Assembly: GCF_029639405.1 (NCBI RefSeq)
Contig: NZ_CP121274.1
Span: 3,038,001 to 3,102,000 of the forward strand
Origin: Microbacterium proteolyticum
GTDB lineage: Bacteria > Actinomycetota > Actinomycetes > Actinomycetales > Microbacteriaceae
Direction: 5' to 3'
Length of the DNA stretch: 64,000 bases
Notes under the pieces: model-generated
Databases searched by the model: none
What the model saw: the letters and a program-made list of their open reading frames with translations, nothing else
What the model was told of the DNA's origin: nothing
Program-made: the position numbers and the translations under genes
Shown: piece after piece, positions 29,904-39,432 of the stretch
Position numbering within the stretch: position 1 is the stretch's first letter
Layout: each line of letters begins with the position of its first letter

Positions 29904-31403
29904 TCAGGACGCGTGCGTCACGCGACCGGCGAGGAGCGTCGTGCGCACGGGCATCGCGCGCAGGGCTTGCTCGTCGGCGGTGCGCGGATCGGCATCCACG
30001 ATGACGAGATCCGCGCGGGCGCCGGGGGCGATCTCGGCCGGGGCCGTCGAGCCGCCGGCGGTGGATGCCGCGATAGCGGTGTCGATGTCGACCCGCTGAT
30101 GCGGCTGCCACGCGTCACGCCCGTCGCGCGTGCGGAACACCGCCGACGCGATAGCGCCCCACGGGTCGAGCGGCGCGACCGGAGCGTCGGAGCCGAAGCG
30201 CAGATTCGCGCCGCTGTCGGCCAGGGCGCGCAGGGGGTAGGGCTGCGCGGACTGCCCGGCCCAGACGGCATCCGTCATGTCGCGGTCGTCGATCGCGTGC
30301 TCGGGCTGGACACTCGCGGCGACCCCGAGCCGAGCGAACCGCGGGATGTCGGCGTGGGACACGAGCTGGGCGTGCTCGATCGTGCCGACCGCCCCGGTCA
30401 GGGCGTAGGCATCGAGGGCGTGGGCGTTCGCGACGTCGCCGATCGCGTGGATCGCGCATTCCAGACCCGCCGCGGTCGCCCGCGTCATCAGCTCGACGAG
30501 TTCGTCGGGCGGGATCGTGAGAAGCCCGTGGTTGTCGACGTCGCCCGGGTAGTGGTGGGCGCAGGCGGCGGTCCGCGTTCCGAGCGAGCCGTCGGTGATG
30601 GCCTTGAGCGGACCCACGCGCACCAAGGCGTTCGCCGCGCCGCGCACGGGGTCGCCGGTGCGCAGGCCCTCGGCGATCGCGCGATCGAGGTGCTGCGGGT
30701 AGGTGCCGTACGACACCCGTAGCGTGTCGAAGCCGCGCGCGACGCGGCGCTGCCACGGCTCGTCGTTCCAGGTCATGTCGAGGTCGACGAGTCCGACGAG
30801 TCCGCGTGCGGCGGCGGCACGCGCCATCCGCTCGACGGCGCGATCCCCCACCTCGGGGTCGACCGCGTTGATCCGTCGGGAGATCTCGAAGGCGTCTTCT
30901 TCGCGCAGGACCCCGGATGCCGGGGGCTCGAATCCTTCGCGCCGGAAGGCCGCGGAGTTCAGCCAGACGCTGTGCACGTCGGCGTTGACGAGGTACGTCG
31001 GGACCTCGCCGGTCGCGGCATCCAGGAGTTCGAGGGTCGGCTCGTCGGGCCAGAGACCGTCGCGGAAGCCCACACCGACGCGGCGGCCGCCGTCGCCCAC
31101 CGGCGCTGCGGCCATGATCGACGCCGCCTCGCGCGCCGACGCCGCCTCGCCGAGCGCGACGCGGTCGGCCGTGAGCGCCCACTGCAGAACGTGCACGTGG
31201 TGGTCCCACAGCCCGGGGAGCAGCCAGCCGCCCTCTCCGTCCACGACGAGGCCGCGCGGGCGGAGGTTCCCCGTCGGCGCGATGTCGACGATGCGGCCGT
31301 CCGCGAGCACGAGATCGACGGGTTCATCCGGTGTCGGGAGGAAGTCCCGCCCCGGGCCGGCCACCCGGACGGCCCGCACGAAGGCCATGGTCTCGCCGAT
31401 CAT
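29904..31403 (-). CDS. Amidohydrolase, YtcJ-like
   Basis: A 499-residue metal-dependent hydrolase of the amidohydrolase superfamily. It has the first metal motif HVH in WDHHVHVLQW, the AIHAIGD segment with metal His residues, and the C-terminal RFGSDAPV aspartate. The length and the PGLWDHHVH start match YtcJ/NfdA-type enzymes, whose substrates vary, so none is named. Its ATG overlaps the PaiB stop (ATGA). A 64-bp palindrome lies just after its stop. Confidence 0.85.
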   Translation of the reverse strand: MIGETMAFVRAVRVAGPGRDFLPTPDEPVDLVLADGRIVDIAPTGNLRPRGLVVDGEGGWLLPGLWDHHVHVLQWALTADRVALGEAASAREAASIMAAAPVGDGGRRVGVGFRDGLWPDEPTLELLDAATGEVPTYLVNADVHSVWLNSAAFRREGFEPPASGVLREEDAFEISRRINAVDPEVGDRAVERMARAAAARGLVGLVDLDMTWNDEPWQRRVARGFDTLRVSYGTYPQHLDRAIAEGLRTGDPVRGAANALVRVGPLKAITDGSLGTRTAACAHHYPGDVDNHGLLTIPPDELVELMTRATAAGLECAIHAIGDVANAHALDAYALTGAVGTIEHAQLVSHADIPRFARLGVAASVQPEHAIDDRDMTDAVWAGQSAQPYPLRALADSGANLRFGSDAPVAPLDPWGAIASAVFRTRDGRDAWQPHQRVDIDTAIAASTAGGSTAPAEIAPGARADLVIVDADPRTADEQALRAMPVRTTLLAGRVTHAS

Positions 31404-32035
31404 GCGCGTCCTGCCGGACGGCGCGCGTCTGCGGCGCGCTGCATCTCAGCGGCCAGCGAGGGGTTCGCGTACGGCCCGTCACCGAGCCCGGCGATGATCG
31501 TGTCGACGACCTCCACGGGACGGTTCTGGCTCAGCTTCCGCTTGCCCACCACCCGCGTCGGAGTCAGACGGAAACCGACGGTGCCCGCGGCGAGTCGGTC
31601 GACGAAGGCGGCGTCGTTCGGCGCACGGTACAGGCCGCGACCGTCCTCCCCCTCGAAACGCTCCACCAGTCGGTCGAGCACGCGCAGATTCTCCTCGGGC
31701 GTGAGGATCTCCGGGATGCCGCTGAGGTGCGCCGACACGAAGTTCCAGGTCGGCACGGCCGGGCCGTCGCCGTACCAGCGCGGCGTGATGTATCCGTGCG
31801 GGCCCTGCACGACGACGAGCAACTCGCGCTCACCGAGACCGAGGATCGCGTCGTCCGGCTTGCCGACGTGTCCCACGATCGTGAGGTCGTCACGGCTTTC
31901 GTCGAGCAGGACGGCGTAGTGCGAAGCGACCAGGCCGTCGGGGGTCGACGCGACGAGCGTGACCCAGGGATGATGCTCGATCAGGCGTCGGATCTCGCCG
32001 ACGTCGGTCATCGCGAAACTCGGATTCTGCCGCAC
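31400..32035 (-). CDS. PaiB-type FMN-binding split-barrel protein
   Basis: A 211-residue protein of the PaiB family, named transcriptional repressors of sporulation and protease genes in Bacillus, but structurally a flavin split barrel. Family marks are the RQNPSFAMTD start, GLVASHYAVLL, GPHGYITPRWYG and the C-terminal KLSQNRP. DNA binding has not been shown broadly. The start is GTG with TAGGCT 6 nt upstream, a leaderless arrangement. It forms a two-gene unit with the amidohydrolase. Confidence 0.88.
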   Translation of the reverse strand: MRQNPSFAMTDVGEIRRLIEHHPWVTLVASTPDGLVASHYAVLLDESRDDLTIVGHVGKPDDAILGLGERELLVVVQGPHGYITPRWYGDGPAVPTWNFVSAHLSGIPEILTPEENLRVLDRLVERFEGEDGRGLYRAPNDAAFVDRLAAGTVGFRLTPTRVVGKRKLSQNRPVEVVDTIIAGLGDGPYANPSLAAEMQRAADARRPAGRA

Positions 32036-32053
32036 CGGATCAGCCTAGAACGC

Positions 32054-33043
32054 TCACGCCTGGCAGCGCGGGCACCAGTACAGCTTGCGTCCGGCCGCTT
32101 CCTCGACGAGCACCGTGGTGCCGCACAACCGGCACGGGAGACCCGCCCGGTGGTACACCCAGTGCCGGTCGTCGCGGTGGGCCATGGCGCGTCGGTACGC
32201 CTCGGGGTCGAGGTCGTCCATCGTCATCATCTGACCGGTCTCGACGCCGATCGCCAGAAGCCGGACCCAGTCGCGCCACATCTCGCGCGCGGTCTCCTCG
32301 CGGACGTCGCGGCCCGGCGTGTGCGGGTTCTGCCGGGCACGGAAGAGGATCTCGGCGCGATAGACGTTGCCGATCCCGCTGACCACCGACTGGTCCATGA
32401 GCAGCAGCCCGATGGCCGTCGGCTTTCGCCGCACCGTGGCGACGAACCGCTCCTCCCCCTCGGCGACGTCGTCGACGAGCGGGTCGGGGCCGAGCTTGGC
32501 GATCGTCGCGGCGACCTCATCGGGCGTCTGGAGCGCGCACGCGGTGGGCCCGCGCAGGTCGGCGCACGTCGTCTCGGTGAGCAGGCGCAGACGCACCGCA
32601 CCGACGACGGGCGGCGGCCACTCGGTCTGCTCCTCGAGCCCGGTCGTCTGCTCGGACATGCGCACGCGTGCGCGCCGCGGAGCGCCGATCGAGGTGAGGG
32701 AGTTCTCGCCGGCGGCATCCATGATCGGCTCGTCGAGGACGGTGCCGCGCTGGTTCGTGTGCCCCATGCGACCGTTCGCCGAGGCGATCGTCGCATCGAT
32801 CGCGACCTCGCCCGAGAAATCCCAGGCGCCGTACATGCCGAGGTGCACCCTCAGCCACACGTCGGGGTCGAACCGCAGGAACATCTGCTTGCCGACGGCA
32901 CGCACCTCGAGCGCTTCACGGCCGTCGAGGACCGCGGCCCCTTCGACGAATCGTCCCTGAGGACTGGATGCCGCGACGGCGCGGCCCACGATGTTGCGGT
33001 CGAACTGACGGGCGATGCGGTGGACGGAATGCCCTTCGGGCAT
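32054..33043 (-). CDS. Fpg/Nei family DNA glycosylase
   Basis: A 329-residue bifunctional glycosylase/AP lyase of oxidised bases. The N-terminal catalytic PEG is present as MPEGHSVHR (Pro-1, Glu-2), which with His at position 4 resembles the Nei2/Nei-like branch of actinobacteria. A helix-two-turn-helix follows (SVVSGIGNVYRAEILF), and the C-terminal zinc finger is CRLCGTTV...CPRC. Its ATG overlaps the rpiB stop by one base. Confidence 0.93.
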   Translation of the reverse strand: MPEGHSVHRIARQFDRNIVGRAVAASSPQGRFVEGAAVLDGREALEVRAVGKQMFLRFDPDVWLRVHLGMYGAWDFSGEVAIDATIASANGRMGHTNQRGTVLDEPIMDAAGENSLTSIGAPRRARVRMSEQTTGLEEQTEWPPPVVGAVRLRLLTETTCADLRGPTACALQTPDEVAATIAKLGPDPLVDDVAEGEERFVATVRRKPTAIGLLLMDQSVVSGIGNVYRAEILFRARQNPHTPGRDVREETAREMWRDWVRLLAIGVETGQMMTMDDLDPEAYRRAMAHRDDRHWVYHRAGLPCRLCGTTVLVEEAAGRKLYWCPRCQA

Positions 33044-33585
33044 CAGCCTGCCTCGGGATCGAACGTGTCGCTGGCGTCGAGGACGTCGGGTCGCGCAGCC
33101 GCCTCGCGAGGATCGGGCAGCAGGATGCCGTCCTGCTCGTAGGCCGCGAGCTGGGCGATGCGCCGGGCGTGGCGCTCTTCGCCCGAGAACGGGGTCGCGA
33201 TGAAGCGGTCGATGAAGGACGCGGCCTCGTCGAACGTGTGCTGGCGCGCGCCGATGGCGATCACGTTGGCGTCGTTGTGCTCGCGCGCCAGTTCGGCCGT
33301 CGCGATGCTCCAGACGAGCGCCGCGCGGATCCCGGGAACCTTGTTCGCGGCGATCTGCTCGCCGTTGCCCGAGCCGCCGAAGACCACACCCAGCGTCTCG
33401 ACGCCATCGGCCTGATCGCGGACGACCGCCTGGGCCGCGCGGATGCAGAAGGCCGGGTAGTCGTCGAGGGGGTCGTACTCGATGGGGCCGTGATCGACGA
33501 CCTCGTGGCCCTGGGAGGCGAGGTGGTGCTGCAGCTGGGTGGAGAACTCGAGACCGGCGTGATCGGTGCCGATGTGAATGCGCAT
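33043..33585 (-). CDS. rpiB: Ribose-5-phosphate isomerase B
   Basis: This enzyme interconverts ribose-5-phosphate and ribulose-5-phosphate in the pentose phosphate pathway. The 180-residue LacA/RpiB protein opens MRIHIGTDHAGLEF and carries VVFGGSGNGEQIAANKVPGIRAAL. It has the Glu/Ser-type active loop of actinobacterial RpiB rather than the catalytic Cys of the E. coli protein. TAGGAT exactly 6 nt before the ATG predicts leaderless transcription. Coupling to the glycosylase gene has no evident metabolic logic. Confidence 0.95.
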   Translation of the reverse strand: MRIHIGTDHAGLEFSTQLQHHLASQGHEVVDHGPIEYDPLDDYPAFCIRAAQAVVRDQADGVETLGVVFGGSGNGEQIAANKVPGIRAALVWSIATAELAREHNDANVIAIGARQHTFDEAASFIDRFIATPFSGEERHARRIAQLAAYEQDGILLPDPREAAARPDVLDASDTFDPEAG

Positions 33586-33674
33586 GCGCCCATCCTAGGG
33601 ACGGCCGCCGACACCGCGGGCGCGAACGACGACGCCGCCCGCCCTCGGCGAGGGACGAGCGGCGTCGAACGGTG

Positions 33675-34862
33675 TCAGGGGCGCAGACCCGCGGCGACGG
33701 GCTTGAATCCGGCGCGGACGTTCTCGCAGCAGCCGGGGCGGCACACGTCGTACCAGGGGCCCAGGTCGGTCAGGTGCGGACGTTCCGCCTTCGGCGTGCC
33801 CTTCAGGCGCTCCTCGACGAGGTCGACGAGTCCGGACACGTACGCGGGGTCGATACCCGGCGTAGGCGTGCGGACGGCGCGGATGCCGGCTTCCTCCGCC
33901 GCTTCCATCGCCTCGGTGTCGAGGTCCCACAGAACTTCCATGTGGTCGCTGACGAAGCCGAGCGGCACGATCACCACGGCCTCGGCACCGCGGCCCGGGA
34001 GCTCGGCGATGACGTCGTTCACGTCCGGCTCGAGCCAGGGCTGCGTGGGAGGGCCGGAACGCGACTGGTACACCAGCTCCCACTCGACGTCGGCGACGGC
34101 GGCGGCGACCTCGGCCATCACGAATGCCGCGACGGCCTTGTGCTGCGCCTCGTACGCGCCGCCCTCGCCGAAGTCGACGTCGCGGGGGCCCGAGCGCTCG
34201 GCGTCGGCGGTGGGGATCGAGTGGGTGGAGAAGAGCACACGGATCTTCTCGGGTGCGATGCCGTCCGCGACGTACGCCGACACGGCATCCCTCACTCCCT
34301 CGACGAAGGTCGAGACGAAGCCGGGGTGGTCGAAGAACTGCCGCACCTTGTCGATCGTGACCGTCTCGCCGAGGCCGGTCGCCTCGAGCACGCGCGCGTA
34401 GTCCTCGCGGTACTGACGGCAGCTCGAGAACGAGCTGTACGCGCTCGTCGCGATCGCGAGCAGCCTCGTGTCACCGGCTTCGGCGGCCTCGGCGACGGCC
34501 TCCTCCAGGTACGGCGACCAGTTGCGGTTGCCCCAGTAGACGGGGAGATTCAGCCCGCGGCGCGCGATCTCGGCCTCGAGCGCCGCCTTCAACTGGCGAT
34601 TGTGCTCGTTGATCGGGCTCACGCCGCCGAAGTGGCGATAGTGGTGGGCGACCTCTTCCAGTCGCTCATCCGGGATACCGCGTCCGCGCGTGACGTTGCG
34701 AAGGAAGGGGATGACGTCGTCCTGGCCCTCCGGTCCGCCGAATCCGGCGAGGAGGATCGCGTCGTAGGCCACGGGGGTCTCGACCCACTGGGGTCCGGAT
34801 GCCGCGGCGGGAGACGCGTAGAGGACGGTCTCGGGGGTGGTGTCCATGTCGGTCGTGCTCAC
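33675..34862 (-). CDS. hemH: Coproporphyrin III ferrochelatase
   Basis: A 395-residue ferrochelatase. In actinobacteria this enzyme (CpfC) inserts iron into coproporphyrin III, the step before coproheme decarboxylation. Visible marks are LLAGFGGPEGQDDVIPFL at the start, the metal His in FSTHSIP, and PLGFVSDHMEVLWDLDTEA with a Glu. The C-terminal CRPGCCENVR supplies cysteines that in mycobacterial relatives bind a [2Fe-2S] cluster. The start is GTG, with GAGGAT 6 nt upstream. No other haem gene is adjacent. Confidence 0.94.
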   Translation of the reverse strand: MSTTDMDTTPETVLYASPAAASGPQWVETPVAYDAILLAGFGGPEGQDDVIPFLRNVTRGRGIPDERLEEVAHHYRHFGGVSPINEHNRQLKAALEAEIARRGLNLPVYWGNRNWSPYLEEAVAEAAEAGDTRLLAIATSAYSSFSSCRQYREDYARVLEATGLGETVTIDKVRQFFDHPGFVSTFVEGVRDAVSAYVADGIAPEKIRVLFSTHSIPTADAERSGPRDVDFGEGGAYEAQHKAVAAFVMAEVAAAVADVEWELVYQSRSGPPTQPWLEPDVNDVIAELPGRGAEAVVIVPLGFVSDHMEVLWDLDTEAMEAAEEAGIRAVRTPTPGIDPAYVSGLVDLVEERLKGTPKAERPHLTDLGPWYDVCRPGCCENVRAGFKPVAAGLRP

Positions 34863-34940
34863 CCCGACATCCTCCCACCTGAGCGATCAGCCCGGCCGTG
34901 GGGTATCTCGACACTAGGCTTATACGGTTGTCGTCGGCGC

Positions 34941-34970
34941 CAGCAGTGTCATCCGCAGCAGTGCCATCCG
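34941..34970 (+). repeat. Tandem 15-nt repeat in pepN leader
   Basis: CAGCAGTGTCATCCG is followed directly by CAGCAGTGCCATCCG, one difference in 15. It lies between a -10-like TAGGCT/TATACG (34915-34926) and the pepN start. Confidence 0.7.
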
Positions 34971-35003
34971 CGACGATCCACCCACATCCTCGGGAGAACG
35001 CCA

Positions 35004-37553
35004 GTGCCAGGAGAGAACCTCACCCGCATCGAAGCGCAGGAGCGCCGCGCGATCGTCGACACGCACGGATACGACGTGCGCCTCGATCTGCTGCGCGGCG
35101 ACGAGGTGTTCGGCTCGGTGACCACCGTCCGGTTCGCCGCGACCGAGGGCGCGTCGACCTTCATCGACCTCATCGCGCGCACCGTGAACTCGGTGACCCT
35201 CAACGGCCGGGTCCTCGACCCCGCCGAGGTCTTCACCGACTCGCGCATCGCGCTCGACGGACTGGCCGCCGAGAACGAGCTCGTCGTCGACGCCGACTGC
35301 GAGTACACCAACACCGGCGAGGGTCTGCACCGCTTCGTCGACCCCGTCGACGGTGAGGTCTACCTCTACACGCAGTTCGAGGTGCCGGACTCGCGCCGCG
35401 TCTTCACGGTGTTCGAGCAGCCCGACCTCAAGGCCGAGTTCACCTTCACCGTGACGGCCCCGGCCGCGTGGAAGGTCGTCTCCAACTCCCCCACGCCCGA
35501 ACCGCGCGAGGTGGGCGACGGCGTCGCCGAGTGGGCCTTCCCGACGACGCCCCGCATCTCGTCGTACATCACGGCCCTCATCGCCGGCCCGTACGAGTCG
35601 ACGTTCTCCGAGCTGACGAGCGCCGACGGCCGCGTCATCCCTCTCGGTGTCTACGCCCGCAAGAGCCTGTGGCAGTACCTGGATGCCGACTACGTCTTCG
35701 ACAAGACGCGTCAGGGCTTCGCGTACTTCGAGGAGAAGTTCGGCTTCCCCTACCCCTTCGCCAAGTACGACCAGCTCTTCGTGCCGGAGTTCAACGCGGG
35801 CGCGATGGAGAACGCCGGTGCGGTCACGTTCACCGAGACCTACGTCTTCCGCAGCAAGGTCACGGATGCCGTCAAGGAACGTCGCGTCGTGACGATCCTC
35901 CACGAGCTGGCGCACATGTGGTTCGGCGACCTCGTGACCATGAAGTGGTGGAACGACCTCTGGCTCAACGAGTCGTTCGCGGAGTGGGCGTCGACGATCG
36001 CCACCGCCGAGGCCACCGAGTGGGAGGCCGCCTGGACGACCTTCAACGCGATGGAGAAGACCTGGGCGTACCGCCAGGACCAGCTCCCCTCCACCCACCC
36101 CGTCGTCGCCGAGATCAACGACCTCGAGGACGTGCAGGTCAACTTCGACGGCATCACGTACGCCAAGGGCGGGTCGGTGCTCAAGCAGCTCGCCGCCTGG
36201 GTGGGCATCGAGCAGTTCTTCGCGGGCGTCGCCGCCTACTTCCAGAAGCATCAGTGGTCGAACACCGAGGTCGGCGACCTGCTCGCCGAGCTCGAGACCA
36301 CGAGCGGCCGCGACCTGGGCGACTGGGCGAAGAAGTGGCTCGAGACCGCGGGCGTGAACACGCTTTCCCCGCTCATCGAGCAGGACGACCACGGCTCGCT
36401 CACGCGCTTCGCGATCGTGCAGACCGCGCCGTCGGACTACCCGACGATCCGTCCGCACCGCCTCGGCGTCGGCTTCTACTCGCTCGACAAGTCCGGCCGC
36501 CTCGAGCGCGTGCACCGCATCGAGCTCGACGTCGACGGCGACCGCACCGAGGTGCCGCAGCTGCGCGGCATCCGTCGTCCCGACCTGGTGCTGCTGAACG
36601 ACGACGACCTCGCGTACGCGAAGATCCGCCTCGACGAGCGCTCGCTCGCCACGGCCATCGCGCACCTCAAGGACATCGCCGACCCGCTCGCGCGTTCGCT
36701 CGTCTGGGGTGCCGCGTGGGACCAGACCCGGGATGCCGAAGCGTCGGCGACCGACTACATCGACCTGGTGCTGCGGAACATCGGTTCCGAGACCGAGTCG
36801 ACCACGGTCCGCACGACTCTCGCTCAGCTGCAGCTCGCGGCCAACAGCTACGTCGCTCCGGCGACCCGCGCGGCCGCTCGCGAACGCGTCGCGGACGGTC
36901 TGTGGGCCCTGGCGCAGTCCGCCGAGGCCGGCAGCGACAGCCAGCTGCAGTTCGTCACGGCGTTCGCCTCGGCCGCGGCCACGCCCGCGCACGTCCAGAC
37001 GGTCCGTGCGCTGCGCGACGGCGAGACGGTGCTCGACGGACTCGAGATCGACACCGACCTGTCGTGGCAGCTGCTGGTGGCTCTCGCCGCCGGCGGAGCG
37101 GTCACGGCGGCCGACATCGACGCTGCGCGCGAGGCCGACAACACCGCCAAGGGCGGGGAGTTCGCAGCCCAGGCCAAGGCGGCGCTGCCCAGCCACGAAG
37201 CGAAGCAGGAGGCGTGGAGCTCCCTCATCGACCGCTCCGACGCGCCCAACACGATCGTCCGCTCCGCGGCGCTCGGGTTCACGCACCCTGCCACCGTCGG
37301 CGTGCTGGCCGACTTCGTCGGGCCGTACTTCGACATGCTGCTGCCCATCTGGGAGAGCCGCAGCTACCAGATCGCGCAGTACCTGATCGTCGGGCTCTAC
37401 CCGGCAGCTCTCGCGAACACGCAGCTGCGGGATGCCACCCGCGCGTGGCTCTCCGCGCACAAGGACGCCGCGCCCGCTCTCCGCCGCCTCGTGAGCGAGA
37501 ACCTCGCGGGTGTCGAGCGCGCACTTGCCGTGCAGGAGCGCGACGCGCAGTAA
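35004..37553 (+). CDS. pepN: Aminopeptidase N
   Basis: An M1 zinc aminopeptidase of 849 residues that removes N-terminal residues from peptides in the cytoplasm. It has the exopeptidase motif GAMEN (about 266-270), the zinc site HELAH (300-304) followed 18 residues later by Glu in NESFAEW, and the helical ERAP1-like C-terminal domain of the actinobacterial type. The GTG start (VPGENLTRIEAQERRA) is set by alignment to family starts; earlier in-frame codons run through the hemH region and are rejected. Confidence 0.96.
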   Translation: MPGENLTRIEAQERRAIVDTHGYDVRLDLLRGDEVFGSVTTVRFAATEGASTFIDLIARTVNSVTLNGRVLDPAEVFTDSRIALDGLAAENELVVDADCEYTNTGEGLHRFVDPVDGEVYLYTQFEVPDSRRVFTVFEQPDLKAEFTFTVTAPAAWKVVSNSPTPEPREVGDGVAEWAFPTTPRISSYITALIAGPYESTFSELTSADGRVIPLGVYARKSLWQYLDADYVFDKTRQGFAYFEEKFGFPYPFAKYDQLFVPEFNAGAMENAGAVTFTETYVFRSKVTDAVKERRVVTILHELAHMWFGDLVTMKWWNDLWLNESFAEWASTIATAEATEWEAAWTTFNAMEKTWAYRQDQLPSTHPVVAEINDLEDVQVNFDGITYAKGGSVLKQLAAWVGIEQFFAGVAAYFQKHQWSNTEVGDLLAELETTSGRDLGDWAKKWLETAGVNTLSPLIEQDDHGSLTRFAIVQTAPSDYPTIRPHRLGVGFYSLDKSGRLERVHRIELDVDGDRTEVPQLRGIRRPDLVLLNDDDLAYAKIRLDERSLATAIAHLKDIADPLARSLVWGAAWDQTRDAEASATDYIDLVLRNIGSETESTTVRTTLAQLQLAANSYVAPATRAAARERVADGLWALAQSAEAGSDSQLQFVTAFASAAATPAHVQTVRALRDGETVLDGLEIDTDLSWQLLVALAAGGAVTAADIDAAREADNTAKGGEFAAQAKAALPSHEAKQEAWSSLIDRSDAPNTIVRSAALGFTHPATVGVLADFVGPYFDMLLPIWESRSYQIAQYLIVGLYPAALANTQLRDATRAWLSAHKDAAPALRRLVSENLAGVERALAVQERDAQ

Positions 37554-37569
37554 CGTCACCGCCGTCGAC

Positions 37570-37605
37570 GTACGCCCTCTCCCGCTCCGGTGGGAGGGGG
37601 CGTAC
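37570..37605 (+). terminator. Terminator of pepN
   Basis: GTACGCCCTCTCCC and GGGAGGGGGCGTAC pair over 14 bp with one G-T pair and an 8-nt loop, 17 bp after the stop codon. Confidence 0.75.
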
Positions 37606-37674
37606 CTCCTCCGATGTACGGGAATCCGTCCGCGGGGGGACGTGCGGGAAACGCCGCCTTCCTAGCGTGGAAGC

Positions 37675-38586
37675 ATGATCGTCGCAGACCACCTCACCAA
37701 GCGATACGGCACCCGCACCGCCGTGTCCGACGTCTCCTTCACCGTCCCGCCCGGGCGCGTCACCGGGTTCCTCGGCCCCAACGGCGCTGGGAAGTCCACC
37801 ACGATGCGCATGATCGTGGGACTCGATCGCCCGACCGCCGGCAGCGTCACCGTCAACGGAACGCCGTACGACCGCCTGCGCGCCCCGCTGACCGAGGTCG
37901 GCGTCCTGCTGGATGCCAAGGCCGTGCACACGGGGCGGAGCGCCCGGAACCATCTCCGCGTCATGGCGGCCACGCACGGCATCAGCCGCAGCCGCGTCGA
38001 CGAGGTGATCGAGATCACCGGCATCGCCTCCGTCGCCGACAAACGCGCGGGCGGGTTCTCGCTCGGCATGGGCCAGCGACTCGGCATCGCCGCGTCGCTC
38101 CTCGGCGACCCGCACACCCTCATCCTGGACGAGCCGGTGAACGGACTCGACCCCGAGGGCGTTCGCTGGGTCCGTGAGTTCGTCCGGCACATCGCCGCCG
38201 AGGGACGCACGGTGCTGCTGTCGAGCCACCTCATGAGCGAGATGGCGTTGACCGCCGATCACGTCATCGTCCTCGGGCGCGGCGAGGTGCTGGCGGACGC
38301 TCCGCTGCCCGAGCTCGTGCGGTCGTGGACCACTGAAGTCGTCCTGGTCCGCTCGCCGGAGCTGTCGCGTCTGGTGGAGGTGCTCGCACCCGAGGGCGTC
38401 ACGGCGACGCGCGTGGAGACGGGCCTGGCGAGCTTCGCCGGCGCCTCGGCGGTCCGGATCGGCGATCTCGCCGCGCGTCACGGCATCCCCCTCCACGAAT
38501 TGACCCCGCGCAGCGGATCCCTCGAGGACGCCTACCTCGCCCTCACCGGCGACGCGATCGAGTACAAGACGAAGGAACTCGCATGA
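37675..38586 (+). CDS. ABC transporter ATP-binding protein
   Basis: A 303-residue ATPase of an ABC-2 type exporter. It has Walker A GPNGAGKSTT, a signature FSLGMGQRLGIA (variant of LSGGQ), Walker B LILDEPVNGLDPEG and the H-loop SSHLMSEM. A C-terminal extension of about 80 residues is typical of BcrA/NatA-like drug or peptide exporters. TAGCGT is 6 nt before the ATG. The stop overlaps the permease ATG (ATGA). Confidence 0.92.
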   Translation: MIVADHLTKRYGTRTAVSDVSFTVPPGRVTGFLGPNGAGKSTTMRMIVGLDRPTAGSVTVNGTPYDRLRAPLTEVGVLLDAKAVHTGRSARNHLRVMAATHGISRSRVDEVIEITGIASVADKRAGGFSLGMGQRLGIAASLLGDPHTLILDEPVNGLDPEGVRWVREFVRHIAAEGRTVLLSSHLMSEMALTADHVIVLGRGEVLADAPLPELVRSWTTEVVLVRSPELSRLVEVLAPEGVTATRVETGLASFAGASAVRIGDLAARHGIPLHELTPRSGSLEDAYLALTGDAIEYKTKELA

Positions 38587-39371
38587 CCACCCTCACCGCG
38601 CCCCGGCGCACCACGTACACGGATGCCACGGCCGGCCCGACCTTCCTCCGCACGCTCCGCAGCGAACTGCTGAAGCTCACGACTCTCCGTTCGACCTGGT
38701 GGTCGCTGGGGATCGCCGCTGCGCTGTCCCTCGCCATCGCCGCGCTGTACGTCTCGGCGTCCGACGGCGGGTATCCCATCCTCGGGGTTCTCCTGTCGGC
38801 GCAGTTCACGATGCTCGTGGCCGGCGTGCTCGGGGCGATCGCGATCACCGGCGAGTACGCCACCGGGATGATCCGCTCGACTCTGACGGCCAATCCGCGC
38901 CGCGCCCAGGTGGCGCTCGCCAAGAGCCTCGCCATCGCCCTCCTGGTCGGTGCGGCGACGGCGGTCAGCTCCCTGCTCAGCCTCGCGGTCACCGTTCCGA
39001 TCTCGTCGACCGCGGTCACGTGGTCGGATCCGACGCAGGCCGTCCTCCCCCTGATGCTCGGCGTGCTCGCGATGATCGCCTACGCCCTCATCGGCACGGG
39101 CTTCGGACTCCTGATCCGCAACGGCGCCGGTGCGATCGCCGCGACCGTCGGCGTCCTCTTCGTCGCCCCGATCGCGGTCAACCTCTTCGCGCTCGGCGGG
39201 ACGTCCTGGCAGTGGGTCGTCGATCTCGGACGCTACCTGCCGGTCGCCGCGGGCAGCGACCTGACCGCCATCCCCACCGGCGACATCCTGCAGCCCGCCC
39301 TGACGCTCCTCGCCTGGGTCGTGGCGCTCGTGGGCTCGGGCATCCTCGTGCTGCGGCGACGGGACGCCTGA
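38583..39371 (+). CDS. ABC-2 type permease
   Basis: A 262-residue membrane protein with six predicted helices and a conserved LRSELLKLTTLRSTWW N-terminus, the interface typical of ABC-2 exporters that face the plus-strand ATPase upstream. The substrate is unknown. No two-component or GntR regulator is adjacent. A long hairpin ends the unit. Confidence 0.88.
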   Translation: MTTLTAPRRTTYTDATAGPTFLRTLRSELLKLTTLRSTWWSLGIAAALSLAIAALYVSASDGGYPILGVLLSAQFTMLVAGVLGAIAITGEYATGMIRSTLTANPRRAQVALAKSLAIALLVGAATAVSSLLSLAVTVPISSTAVTWSDPTQAVLPLMLGVLAMIAYALIGTGFGLLIRNGAGAIAATVGVLFVAPIAVNLFALGGTSWQWVVDLGRYLPVAAGSDLTAIPTGDILQPALTLLAWVVALVGSGILVLRRRDA

Positions 39372-39382
39372 CGGATCGGACG

Positions 39383-39429
39383 AACGACGGATGCCTCGAT
39401 GCCCAGGTGGCACCGAGGCATCCGTCGTT
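39383..39429 (+). terminator. Terminator of ABC transporter operon
   Basis: AACGACGGATGCCTCG and CGAGGCATCCGTCGTT form a perfect 16-bp stem; the loop itself pairs TGCC/GGCA. The mscS gene starts 3 nt after the stem, so this structure also limits the mscS leader. The stem contains GGATGCC. Confidence 0.8.
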
Positions 39430-39432
39430 AGC

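Noticed and set aside
34920..37559. 879-codon open frame opposite pepN
   Set aside because: Arg/Gly/Val/Asp-rich shadow of a high-GC gene; pepN has complete M1 motifs on the other strand.
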